A model generated the notes under the pieces. The model was not told where the DNA came from. It saw nothing but the letters and a program-made list of their open reading frames with translations, and ran no database searches. This document shows positions 56,245 to 64,000 of a stretch of 64,000 bases of DNA, piece after piece. A program made the position numbers and the translations under genes. The first letter of the stretch is position 1; the number at the start of each line of letters is the position of its first letter. Origin of the DNA: Leptotrichia sp. oral taxon 218 (lineage in GTDB: Bacteria > Fusobacteriota > Fusobacteriia > Fusobacteriales > Leptotrichiaceae); the NCBI RefSeq assembly GCF_018128225.1, contig NZ_CP072377.1:1860001-1924000 (forward strand), written 5' to 3'.

Positions 56245-56526
56245 TTATAAATATTTTCTTACGACTATTTCAACAACCTTATTCCCTTTATCACTAACAA
56301 TATATTTACCTTTAGTATTATTAAAAGTATTAATAAAATTATCTTTTTTAAGTTCTTGCATTATTTTATTAGTTTTATTTTTAGAAAAATGTAAACTATC
56401 TGCTATTTCTTGTTGTGATAATGCTATATATTTATTATTTTTTATTTCTATTTGATTGTCATATAAAAATTTTAATAACTTATATTTATCGTTAGTAAAA
56501 TCAACTAAATTTATCAAAATAATCAC
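56245..56526 (-). CDS. Small winged-helix (MarR-like) DNA-binding protein
   Basis: 93 aa. IALSQQEIADSLHFSKNKTNKIMQELKKDNFINTF reads as a winged-helix recognition segment (helix-turn-helix at about 38-60), followed by a wing KGKYIVSDKGNKV. No ligand-binding part, so probably a simple repressor or replication-linked protein. It directly precedes the decayed HTH/coiled-coil gene (27 bases), so the pair may once have formed one mobile-element operon. Confidence 0.6.
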   Translation of the reverse strand: MIILINLVDFTNDKYKLLKFLYDNQIEIKNNKYIALSQQEIADSLHFSKNKTNKIMQELKKDNFINTFNNTKGKYIVSDKGNKVVEIVVRKYL

Positions 56527-56605
56527 ATCCTTTTTTATATTATTAGAATATATTTGATTAAAATTGTCTATAAAAAAATATCATAATAGTGTATTTTATA
56601 AAAAT

Positions 56606-56645
56606 ATTATAAATAAAAATAGGATTAAAAAATTAAAATCCTATT
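56606..56645 (-). terminator. Terminator of the MoxR/vWA operon
   Basis: AATAGGATT pairs with AATCCTATT (56618-56645) and is followed on the minus strand by TTTATTT. It lies about 120 bases past the vWA stop. Other sequence in the gap 56527-56767 is AT-rich without a gene. Confidence 0.72.
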
Positions 56646-56767
56646 TTCACAATCTTTTATATGTATTTTGTTGTAAAATGTATTGTAATATGCTATTTTA
56701 AAGTGTTTTTATTATCCCTTGTTAAACGGAATATATAAAAATAATTTTATTAATCTTCTTTGAAATT

Positions 56768-57949
56768 CTATTTTTTCTTGCTAAACTCTTTCTCAAATGA
56801 ACTCAAATCCATATTTTTCAACACTCTCTCAAGTAAAAGTGGCAATTTTTCAGGATTACAAGCAAAACATGGAATTCCAAGTGAAGCAATTTTTCCAGAC
56901 ATTTGTGAATCATAATAAGGTTTTCCATCTCCAGATATTGCTAAAAGGCAAACTACTATTACTCCCGAATCTTTCATTTCTTGTAATCTTCTTAACATTT
57001 CACCACGATTCCCACCTTCAATTAAATCAGAAATTAGAAAAAATATTGTTTTTTTCGGATTTTCAATATATTTTGTACAATATTTAATTGATTTATTGAT
57101 ATTTGTTCCACCACCTAGCTGAAATCCGTATAATAAATCAACTGGATCATCTGATTTTTCTGTCAAATCCACAATTTCAGTATCAAAAGCTACCACACGT
57201 GTTTTCAGTGAAGCTATACTCGCTAAAATACACGCCATTACTGAAGAATAAATTACAGATTCTCCCATAGATCCACTTTGGTCAATATCCAAAATGACTG
57301 TAAATTTACTCGTTGGATTAACGCTTGCTCTCTCAAAAAAATAATAATGCTCTGGAACAATTTTTTTTAATTCTCTGTTGTAATTTTTTATCCCTCTTCG
57401 TATCGTTGTTTTAAAATCTAAAGATGACGCAGATGGAATTGGCGAGTGTTGTTTCTTGTTAAGTGCTGCTCTAACTGCTCTTCTAATATCACTTTCCAAC
57501 AATTTATTAATTTCCTCTACAATTTTTTTTATAAAATTTCTAACACTTTCTTTACTTTTTTGTGGGATTTGCTCTTTCAAAAGCATAATTGTTGAAGCAA
57601 GATTTATGTTAGGCTCTACTTGATCCAATATTTCAGGCTCAAAAAGCAATTGTTTCAATCCACATCTTTCCATCGCATCCGTCTGAATAATTTTCACCAA
57701 TTCTTTATCAAACAAAGTTCTAACATCTCCAAGCCATCTACTAATTTGTGGATTAGACGGACCTCGCCCAGCAGAGTCTCCACCCATAAATTGTCCTGTC
57801 GGATTATAAATCGCATCCAATGCCTTATCCATCAACCAATCTTCCTCTGTAAAACTTGGAATAGCTTCTGAATCCATAGACGAAAATTCTTCTTCCGTAT
57901 CTTTTCCAAGAATTAATCGCCAACGTTTTATATCTTCTTTATAGTCCAT
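56768..57949 (-). CDS. vWA-domain protein of the MoxR/vWA operon
   Basis: 393 aa. An N-terminal helical region of about 210 residues precedes a von Willebrand A domain with an intact MIDAS: LDIDQSGSMGES (DxSxS), the Thr in GGGTNINKS and the Asp in LISDLIEGG. MoxR-type AAA+ ATPases act with such vWA partners to remodel or insert cofactors into targets. Comparable to E. coli YehP. Very strong ribosome site (AAGGAGGTG). It is the last gene of the operon, separated from its ATPase by the Abi_2 gene and the DUF5682 gene. Confidence 0.85.
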   Translation of the reverse strand: MDYKEDIKRWRLILGKDTEEEFSSMDSEAIPSFTEEDWLMDKALDAIYNPTGQFMGGDSAGRGPSNPQISRWLGDVRTLFDKELVKIIQTDAMERCGLKQLLFEPEILDQVEPNINLASTIMLLKEQIPQKSKESVRNFIKKIVEEINKLLESDIRRAVRAALNKKQHSPIPSASSLDFKTTIRRGIKNYNRELKKIVPEHYYFFERASVNPTSKFTVILDIDQSGSMGESVIYSSVMACILASIASLKTRVVAFDTEIVDLTEKSDDPVDLLYGFQLGGGTNINKSIKYCTKYIENPKKTIFFLISDLIEGGNRGEMLRRLQEMKDSGVIVVCLLAISGDGKPYYDSQMSGKIASLGIPCFACNPEKLPLLLERVLKNMDLSSFEKEFSKKK

Positions 57950-57997
57950 TTTTACACCTCCTTAATATTTTAAAAACTAAATTTATATATTAATGAT

Positions 57998-58927
57998 TTA
58001 ATTATTTTTTTGTTTTTTGTCTATTACTCTGTTGATTCTCTCTAAAAAATTCTCTGGAAGATTTGTAATTTTAGCAAAATCATTAAATCGTTCTCTATCT
58101 TCATTTTTTATAAAAAAAGCTAATTCTTTTAATATTTCAATTCTTAAAAACTCATTATCCAACAGTAATATTATTACTAAAATCATAGAAAAAATATCAT
58201 TACTTCCTCTACCATATTTTGAATAATCATTTTTATTTGTTAATTTTAAATATCCATGTTCATTCAACACTTTTTTTAAGTACCTAAAAACCACATATCT
58301 TTTTGATTTATAATTTACAAAATTCATTGAATGTGCTATTTCATTACGAAATTTTCTAATTAGAATAAGACTGTTTCTAAATAACTCCTTTGCCTCCATT
58401 TTTTCAGTTTGTAAAAAATTAAAAGGTATTATTTTTTCTTTTATTTCTTCAGATAAAAAATCATATAACGATGTCATTTTACTAAAGGTAACTTTTTTAA
58501 ATAAAATATATGGATTTTCATCACCACTTAATTCATTTATTTCCTCAATTACATTCCTAATAATTTCTTCACTATCATTTCTCAATATATAATTTTTAAT
58601 ATTCAGATATTCCTCTTTTCTTACTCCTAAATTCTCAGAAATTACAGATGCCATTTTATTTTTAAAAACTCTTTCAATATATACTGTATATTTGAAAAGT
58701 ATATTTTGAATACTTCTATCATAATGATAAAATTGAAATATCTTCTCAATTGTAATATTTTCCTTGAATCTTCCATCTTTCATAAACAATTTTTCATAAA
58801 CTTCTATTACATCAAAAGAAGAAAAATGTTTCAAAATTTCTTTCGCATTATTAATGCTCTCAATTATTAAACCTTTTTCTTTTAATTGCTCTATTTGTTG
58901 TTCTGTAAATAAAATTTCTTTCCCCAT
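57998..58927 (-). CDS. Abi_2 (AbiF/AbiD) family HEPN RNase, abortive-infection type
   Basis: 309 aa, a good length for the family. The N-terminal region (LKEKGLIIESINNAKEILKHFSSF and FYHYDRSIQNILFKYTVYIERVFKNKMA) is characteristic of Abi_2. The C-terminal half carries the HEPN catalytic motif RNEIAH (in RKFRNEIAHSMNF, about residues 193-205). Such proteins are toxic RNases that block phage growth; AbiF-type members are paired with a small RNA and are proposed ancestors of Cas13. Here a promoter, short structured RNA and terminator lie immediately upstream. Ribosome site AGGAGA. The gene splits an operon, between DUF5682 and vWA. Confidence 0.88.
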   Translation of the reverse strand: MGKEILFTEQQIEQLKEKGLIIESINNAKEILKHFSSFDVIEVYEKLFMKDGRFKENITIEKIFQFYHYDRSIQNILFKYTVYIERVFKNKMASVISENLGVRKEEYLNIKNYILRNDSEEIIRNVIEEINELSGDENPYILFKKVTFSKMTSLYDFLSEEIKEKIIPFNFLQTEKMEAKELFRNSLILIRKFRNEIAHSMNFVNYKSKRYVVFRYLKKVLNEHGYLKLTNKNDYSKYGRGSNDIFSMILVIILLLDNEFLRIEILKELAFFIKNEDRERFNDFAKITNLPENFLERINRVIDKKQKNN

Positions 58928-58944
58928 TTTCTCTCCTATTAAAT

Positions 58945-59005
58945 AAAAAAGTCTTGTTATAGAAAACTACAACAAGACCGATGGTCTAAACGACCGATTC
59001 ATCTT
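58945..59005 (-). ncRNA. Candidate AbiF-associated ncRNA (antitoxin/guide-like)
   Basis: From the predicted start near 59005 the RNA is about 60 nt. It begins with the 7-base repeat ATCGGTC twice, 15 bases apart, with GACC between them: GACC can pair with either GGTC, giving two alternative small hairpins (GGTCgtttaGACC or GACCatcGGTC). It ends in a 12-bp stem GTCTTGTTGTAG-TTTT-CTATAACAAGAC, perfect only as minus-strand RNA because of one G-U pair, then six T. The layout promoter, ncRNA, terminator, Abi_2 gene is that described for AbiF RNAs. Confidence 0.72.
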
Positions 59006-59011
59006 ACTGTA

Positions 59012-59040
59012 AGAATACCATAAAAAATTATTTTTGTCAA
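59012..59040 (-). promoter_or_regulatory. Consensus promoter of the Abi ncRNA
   Basis: A perfect -35 TTGACA (59035-59040), 17-base spacer and -10 TATTCT (59012-59017), 42 bases beyond the stop of the DUF5682 gene. The strongest promoter in this part of the window, and placed to drive the short RNA first and the Abi_2 gene only by readthrough. Confidence 0.88.
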
Positions 59041-59081
59041 TTACCTTATTTTCAATTTTTCTTTCAAAAAATTATTTTCGA

Positions 59082-61360
59082 TCAAATATCATCAAAATCA
59101 AATTCTTCTAATCCTGCAATTATTTCTTTCTCATTTTCTCCCAGATCATCATTTATTACAGCACTTACATCATTTTTATTCAAGCCCCATATTTCTGCGA
59201 TATTTTCGGCAATATCATGCTTTTCATTTGAAGTAAAGTCAGCAAAAGCTCTTCTTAAAAATAATAATGCTCTTTTAAATTCTTCCTCATCTAAGTTTGA
59301 AATATAGTTTTGGAGTTTTTCCCAAAGTCCAAGTCTTGCAATTAAGGTATAATGATTTTTCATCGATAGACCTTCAAACCAAGTTGCCCCTAAATCTGCG
59401 GGAACCCCTTTTGATAATCTTTTTTCGACTTCTTTTCCAAGTACTTCATTATCAATTTTTCCAGCTTCCAGTAATATAGCCATTGCAAGTCCTGAGATTT
59501 TTGTATTTAAATCGTCTCTCTTTGAAATTTCTAAAAGAAGTGAATACCATCTTTCTCTATCTAAAAAATCATGATTTTCAACTACAGTATGCATTATTAT
59601 TATACTTTTAGCTAGTTCTACTGCTGCATTATTGTCGCAAAAAGACTCGCTCGGCAATATTAAGCAAACTCTTAAAAAGAGTTGCTCAAGAATAGGAATC
59701 AGAACTTTTGTATCTAATTTTCTGATATCGCCATAACGAAGCATCAGTGATAAAGTCGACATTGTCTTGGCTATTTCATCAATAGGGACGTCACCTGTTA
59801 TAAAATTTTGTAATGCTTGAAACGCTTTTTCTAGTGCTTTTGGCATTCCACAATAAAAGGCATCTTTCACTATTTCTGCCATTTCTGACAGTGTTTTTGC
59901 ACCTTCTATTCTTTGCATTAATTCAAAAGCTGTTGCAAATTCAATTGTATCTCCTTTTAAGATTGTTTCCACAATTTCAATTTCTGTTTCTGGTTTCCAT
60001 TGTAACATCCATTCTTCTGCCCAAGTTGTATTTTCTTGGCGATTCCCAATAAGTTTTGCAAACGAAATATTCAAAACTCTCAATTTATGAAAAAAGAATG
60101 AACGCTCCAAGTCCATAAATGCTAATTTTTCTGATTGAACCCTTAATTTTTCCCTCAAATCTAATTTTATTTCTGTCGCTGTTAATGAACGATATTTTTC
60201 AAGTTTCAATTCCTTCAATAAATTGTAAAAATCTGACTGTATTGACGTTTGAATAGCTTCCTTTGGAATACTTCCTATTTTTTTCCCAACTTCAACATTC
60301 GCCATTGCTAAAACTAGTTCTGAGTAGCTTCCGTGTGCCATACAAGTAATCGCTGCATCTTTTATATCCTTCAACGTCGGTATTTTCCCATCGTGCAAAT
60401 TTGCCAATGAAGTTGCTAGATGGACTGCCTCTATAATTTGAGCTGACGATACCATATTTCCATTTTCCCTTTGATATTCTGCAATTTTACTTAAATACAT
60501 ATATGTCGCAAAAAGTGGGTCTTCTTTCTCTAAACCATTCCACAAAAATTCATAATACCCTGGCGCCTTATTTCCAGCTCCATAATTTGAATAAGTCGAC
60601 AATTTATAGTAAGAATAAGGCATTAACGTTTTTTTAGATTCTAATTTTGGTAATTTTTTGATTTCCTTTTCAGTCAAAATCAATTTGCCACTTTCTATTC
60701 CTTCAACATGAAAAGCCCCAACAACCATAGCAATTTCATCTATTTTGTAGCCTTCTTTACACACATCGGAAACAACTTTACACATGTACGACTCTCTAAT
60801 AATATTTTTCGCATCAGACACCGTATTTGATAAAGTCAACTCCCTCAAATGTTTCCCATAATCTTTCGCTCCACTACTATATGCCTTATAATCAGAAGCC
60901 TGTTCCACTACTCTTTCCCAAAAGACTTCATCATCTGAATCTTCCGAATATTCATTAATTTTTCTATAAATGTAGGCATTCAAATTTTCCTCTGGATTCT
61001 CATCTAAATTTTTCTTTACACTTTCTACACCTAAAAAATTGAAGATGGCAAATCACAAAATCTACACTCTACTCCATTTTCCTTTGCCCATAAAATAGCT
61101 TGATATTCTGGAGAAAACTCTGCAAATGGATATACTATTGTCTGGATAGGCGCTTCTAAAGTGTAAGCCATTACGGCAATTGGCGGAACAATATTTTTTC
61201 CATTAATTTCGCTAATAAGGTCATTAAAATCAGAAGGCCCTTCTATCAAAACGATTTTTGGCTGTATTTCATCTAAATAATTTTTCAAATAATGTGCTCC
61301 AGCTGGTGAAAAATGCCTAACTCCGAATATATTCGGTTTCCCTTCATTTTGTTTTTTCAT
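59082..61360 (-). pseudogene. DUF5682 protein, interrupted by a frameshift in a T run
   Basis: Two frames make one protein. The first (from 61360) gives IFGVRHFSPAGAHYLKNYL, VLIEGPSDF and CDLPSSIF then stop; the second resumes GVESVKKNLDENPEEN and runs ~650 residues to 59082. The break is at about 61040-61052, where a T run has six rather than seven bases (AATTTTTTAGG). GVRHxSPA...LIEGP matches DUF5682, a family always found with MoxR and vWA genes (compare E. coli YehM), and may be related to the TraB/EreA-like fold (inference). Real loss, phase variation, recoding or a sequence error are all possible. Confidence 0.85.
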
Positions 61361-61374
61361 TTATTCCACCGCCT

Positions 61375-62475
61375 TTATTTAGTAGCTTTGTTAAGTGCCT
61401 TACATTCTTTATAAAGATCCAGCCATTCTGAACCTCGTTTTTTCATAATATTTTCCAAATATTCTTCCCAAATTTGCCCATCTTTACTATCTTCTTTTAC
61501 TACAGCTCCCTGCAATCCTGCCGCCAAGTCATAATCTGATATCTCTCCATCCCCAAAACTTCCAGCCAACGCCATACTATTCGCTAAAAGTGAAATAGCT
61601 TCTGCAGTCGATAACACATTTGCAGTCGGCTTTATCTTTTGTCTTCCATCTAACGTAACACCTTGACGCAATTCTCTAAATACCGTACAAACTTTTTCAA
61701 TAACTTCCTCTTCAGGCAATTTCGCATTTAAATCCAAATTTCCTGCAAGTTGCGTAACTCTACTTCTAACAATATCTATCTCTGCTTCAAGTGTATTCGG
61801 ACTTGGTAACACCACAATATTAAAACGTCTCTTTAACGCTGCCGACATTTCATTAACTCCTTTATCACGAGTATTCGCAGTTGCAATAATAGAGAACCCT
61901 TTTTTAGCTGGAATTTCTACATTCAATTCAGGTACACTCATTCTTTTTTCTGACAACAAAGAAATCAACGCATCTTGCACTTCTGACGCACAACGAGAAA
62001 TTTCTTCTACTCTAGCAATCGCCCCATCTTCCATCGCTTTATAAATTGGACTTGGTATCAACGCATCTTTTGTAGGCCCTTCTGCAATCAACATCGCATA
62101 ATTCCAAGAGTATCTAATTTGCTCTTCAGTCGTTCCCGCTGTTCCTTGAATAACTCGTGTCGAATCTCCATTTATCGCCGCCGTCAAATGCTCTGACAAC
62201 CAAGATTTCGCAGTCCCTGGCTCCCCAATCAGCAACAATGCCCTATCCGTAACCAAAGTCGAAATTGCAATCTCAACCAATCTTTTATTTCCAATATATT
62301 TAGGCGTTATCACTTTTCTTCCAGCTTTCCCTCCACAAATATATGTCAACACTGATTTAGGTGACATTTTCCATCCAGTAGGTATTGGATTTTTTTCCGC
62401 CTTAATTAACGCATCAATTTCATCTTGAAACATCTGTTCTGCTGTTAATCTTTGTAATTCTTCTTTTTTAGCCAT
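61375..62475 (-). CDS. MoxR-type AAA+ ATPase
   Basis: 366 aa. Walker A LIGEPGTAKSWLSEHL, a modified Walker B IARVEEISRC, sensor 1 SIIATANTRDKG, arginine finger MSAALKRRFN and the C-terminal lid (LDGRQKIKPTANVLSTAEAI). MoxR ATPases form hexamers that work with vWA proteins as chaperone-like remodelers; this one resembles the YehL branch. The N-terminal 50 residues (TGWKMSPKSVLTYICGG) are specific to it. It starts three bases after the HEAT-like gene and precedes the DUF5682 gene by 14. Confidence 0.92.
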   Translation of the reverse strand: MAKKEELQRLTAEQMFQDEIDALIKAEKNPIPTGWKMSPKSVLTYICGGKAGRKVITPKYIGNKRLVEIAISTLVTDRALLLIGEPGTAKSWLSEHLTAAINGDSTRVIQGTAGTTEEQIRYSWNYAMLIAEGPTKDALIPSPIYKAMEDGAIARVEEISRCASEVQDALISLLSEKRMSVPELNVEIPAKKGFSIIATANTRDKGVNEMSAALKRRFNIVVLPSPNTLEAEIDIVRSRVTQLAGNLDLNAKLPEEEVIEKVCTVFRELRQGVTLDGRQKIKPTANVLSTAEAISLLANSMALAGSFGDGEISDYDLAAGLQGAVVKEDSKDGQIWEEYLENIMKKRGSEWLDLYKECKALNKATK

Positions 62476-62478
62476 TTT

Positions 62479-64000
62479 TTACAACTCCTTCACTTTCATT
62501 CCATTATTTAACTTTTCTAGCCATTTTTCACATAAATTTATAGACATTCTTTTTGTTTTTTTATCCATTTCAAATAATTCTTCAATTTGCTTTATTAATT
62601 CACTTTCAGATATAGGAACTTCATTTAAAATGTATCCTATTGATCTTACTCTATTATGTAATTTAGGTGCATTTTTTTCTATATCTATCTTTCCTTTAAG
62701 AAAATCCTTATAATCTGTCCATCCCAATTTATTTAAGAATGCTATATCATCATTGTAAGGAATACGAGAAAGAATAATATTATAGTAAAATGCTCCGTAT
62801 TTTTCTTTCATTCCCTTTATATCTGGATTATATAAGCTCTTTAAATCTCTATGATATGAACTGTAATAATTCCAATTTCCATAGAAATCATCTTCAATAT
62901 TAAAGATTATATTATACCATTTTTTATCAAAACCATTTAACTTTATTTTCATAACACTATAATCATTTATATTTTGCCAATATAAAATATATTCTTTATT
63001 TTCTTCATCATAGTGAATATGGAAAATTACATTAAATAATGTACTAAAATCCTCTTGAACTTTAGCTTCTTCCTTATTTTTAGAAAGTTTATTATTAGCA
63101 AAGAATGTATGGAATAATTTTTTTATTCCTTTTTCATCTTTTCCTACTCCTGCAAATTTAGAAAAATTCTTATATGTAGTTTCAGGTTTATCTTTAATAA
63201 GTGAAATTAAAAATTCTTGTTCTAAGAACTCTCCTTCATATATCTTAGACAGTTTCTTTATTAAATTCGTAATTTCTTTATTTATTTCGGTTACTATGTA
63301 ATGGCTTAAAATTCTTTTTACAGCAGCTTTATTATAAGGATACAGTTCTTTGTATAATGATAAAGTTTTTTCTGTTCTTTTATTTGAACTAACTGAACAC
63401 AATTCTGCAACCTCTTCTTGAACTTTTCTTCTTTCTTCTTTTGTTTTTAATGTTTTATTTTTTAAATCTTCTGTATATTCTTTAATATAATTATTAATAT
63501 AATCTGATACCCATTGCTGCTCTGTTCTCGCCATATATTCCATATTTTCAAACGGTTTTTTTCTAAAAAATTTATCCCACTCTTTTTTGACTCTCTCATC
63601 ATCCATATACGCAAGACTTTCAAAAACTTTATTCTTCAATTTCCCACGTTCTTTTTTCATTAAATCTAAAAGATAATCAACGTTATCCTGATCATATGCC
63701 AAAGCTCCAATTGCAACTTCTTTCACTTCTTTTCCACCATTTTCAACACAATATTTATAAAATTCATTTTCATCACCTTTACAAATATCCTCGATAATTT
63801 CCAATCGGGCAATCATTTCCTTTTTACCTTGAGGATTAAATCCTTCTTTCAATAGCGGAACTATCTCTTTCCCCTGTTTCTTTAACATTTTAATCATTAA
63901 ATCTATAATTCCAGAATAACTATCATTAAGTCCGTTTATCATAAATTTCTTCACTCTAAAGTCATTCACTATTTCAGGATTATTCCATCGTAATGTCGAA
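62479..64000 (-). CDS. HEAT-repeat-like protein of the MoxR/vWA operon (5' end outside window)
   Basis: At least 507 aa. The frame stays open to the window edge (it continues ...LRWNNPEIVNDFRVKKFM), so the start is not in view. The visible part is helical with repeat-like units (KEVKEVAIGALAYDQDNVDYLLDLM, NKVFESLAYMDDERV), then a less repetitive C-terminal half containing YILYWQNINDY and FYGNWNYYSSYHRDL. In related operons this position is held by DUF4132/MolR or DUF5691 proteins; which one applies here cannot be decided. Confidence 0.65.
   Translation of the reverse strand, partial: STLRWNNPEIVNDFRVKKFMINGLNDSYSGIIDLMIKMLKKQGKEIVPLLKEGFNPQGKKEMIARLEIIEDICKGDENEFYKYCVENGGKEVKEVAIGALAYDQDNVDYLLDLMKKERGKLKNKVFESLAYMDDERVKKEWDKFFRKKPFENMEYMARTEQQWVSDYINNYIKEYTEDLKNKTLKTKEERRKVQEEVAELCSVSSNKRTEKTLSLYKELYPYNKAAVKRILSHYIVTEINKEITNLIKKLSKIYEGEFLEQEFLISLIKDKPETTYKNFSKFAGVGKDEKGIKKLFHTFFANNKLSKNKEEAKVQEDFSTLFNVIFHIHYDEENKEYILYWQNINDYSVMKIKLNGFDKKWYNIIFNIEDDFYGNWNYYSSYHRDLKSLYNPDIKGMKEKYGAFYYNIILSRIPYNDDIAFLNKLGWTDYKDFLKGKIDIEKNAPKLHNRVRSIGYILNEVPISESELIKQIEELFEMDKKTKRMSINLCEKWLEKLNNGMKVKEL

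Noticed and set aside
58941-59005. The Abi-linked repeat ATCGGTC considered as a mini CRISPR repeat
   Set aside because: The repeats are only 7 bases long and 15 apart, inside a promoter-terminator unit; an ncRNA fits better.

Overview
The window is very AT-rich, single-chromosome bacterial DNA. Gene content suggests a Gram-negative-type anaerobe of the Fusobacteriota, most likely Leptotrichia or a close relative: an OmpA-family porin, LspA, stand-alone RfaE2, GlyQ/GlyS, acetate kinase plus phosphotransacetylase, L-lactate permease and two flavodoxins, together with SpoVG, RNase J and RNase R. The genus is inferred from gene content and base composition; no rRNA gene is present to confirm it.

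From 0 to 8.7 kb there are two Cof-type HAD phosphatases flanking a CheY-like receiver, spoVG, a membrane protein, a first IStron (group I intron plus TnpB) sitting in the last codons of an MFS transporter gene, and eight tRNA genes around ybaB, then rpmB. From 8.8 to 28.6 kb lies a long minus-strand housekeeping block (mazG-like, a BI-1 pair, thrS, yhbY, RNase J, PBP2, rsfS, rsmE, ruvB, flavodoxin-ackA-pta, ftsY-tsaB-tsaE, rfaE2). A second IStron splits tsaE from rfaE2. From 28.8 to 45 kb come ompA and the operon ileS-lspA-unknown-glyQ-[ATPase-nuclease-like pair]-glyS, then lctP, tex, smpB and a lipoprotein. From 45 to 54.9 kb come rnr, an internally deleted IS605-type relic, amiC/yajC, flavodoxin, traX, mnmG and rsmG. 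From 55.0 to 56.6 kb is a graveyard of broken genes. From 56.7 kb to the right edge is a MoxR/vWA/DUF5682/HEAT-type operon carrying an inserted Abi_2 (AbiF-type HEPN) gene.

The most interesting parts are four. First, the Abi_2 gene is preceded by a consensus promoter and a roughly 60-nt RNA with two hairpins and an intrinsic terminator, matching the AbiF-ncRNA toxin-antitoxin layout from which Cas13 is proposed to descend. Second, two nearly identical IStrons each end their 5' exon in TTTAT and finish with G; splicing would rejoin host reading frames exactly. One TnpB is intact and the other is frameshifted in a T run. Third, an OLD/AAA15-like ATPase overlaps a small protein with a possible PD-(D/E)XK site, and the pair is wedged between glyQ and glyS. 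Fourth, TnpB deletion relics keep their right ends, so they may still make omega-RNA-like transcripts.

Start codons were moved from the longest reading frame where a Shine-Dalgarno sequence clearly favoured an internal start. Functions come from recognised motifs and family knowledge; no database search was possible.
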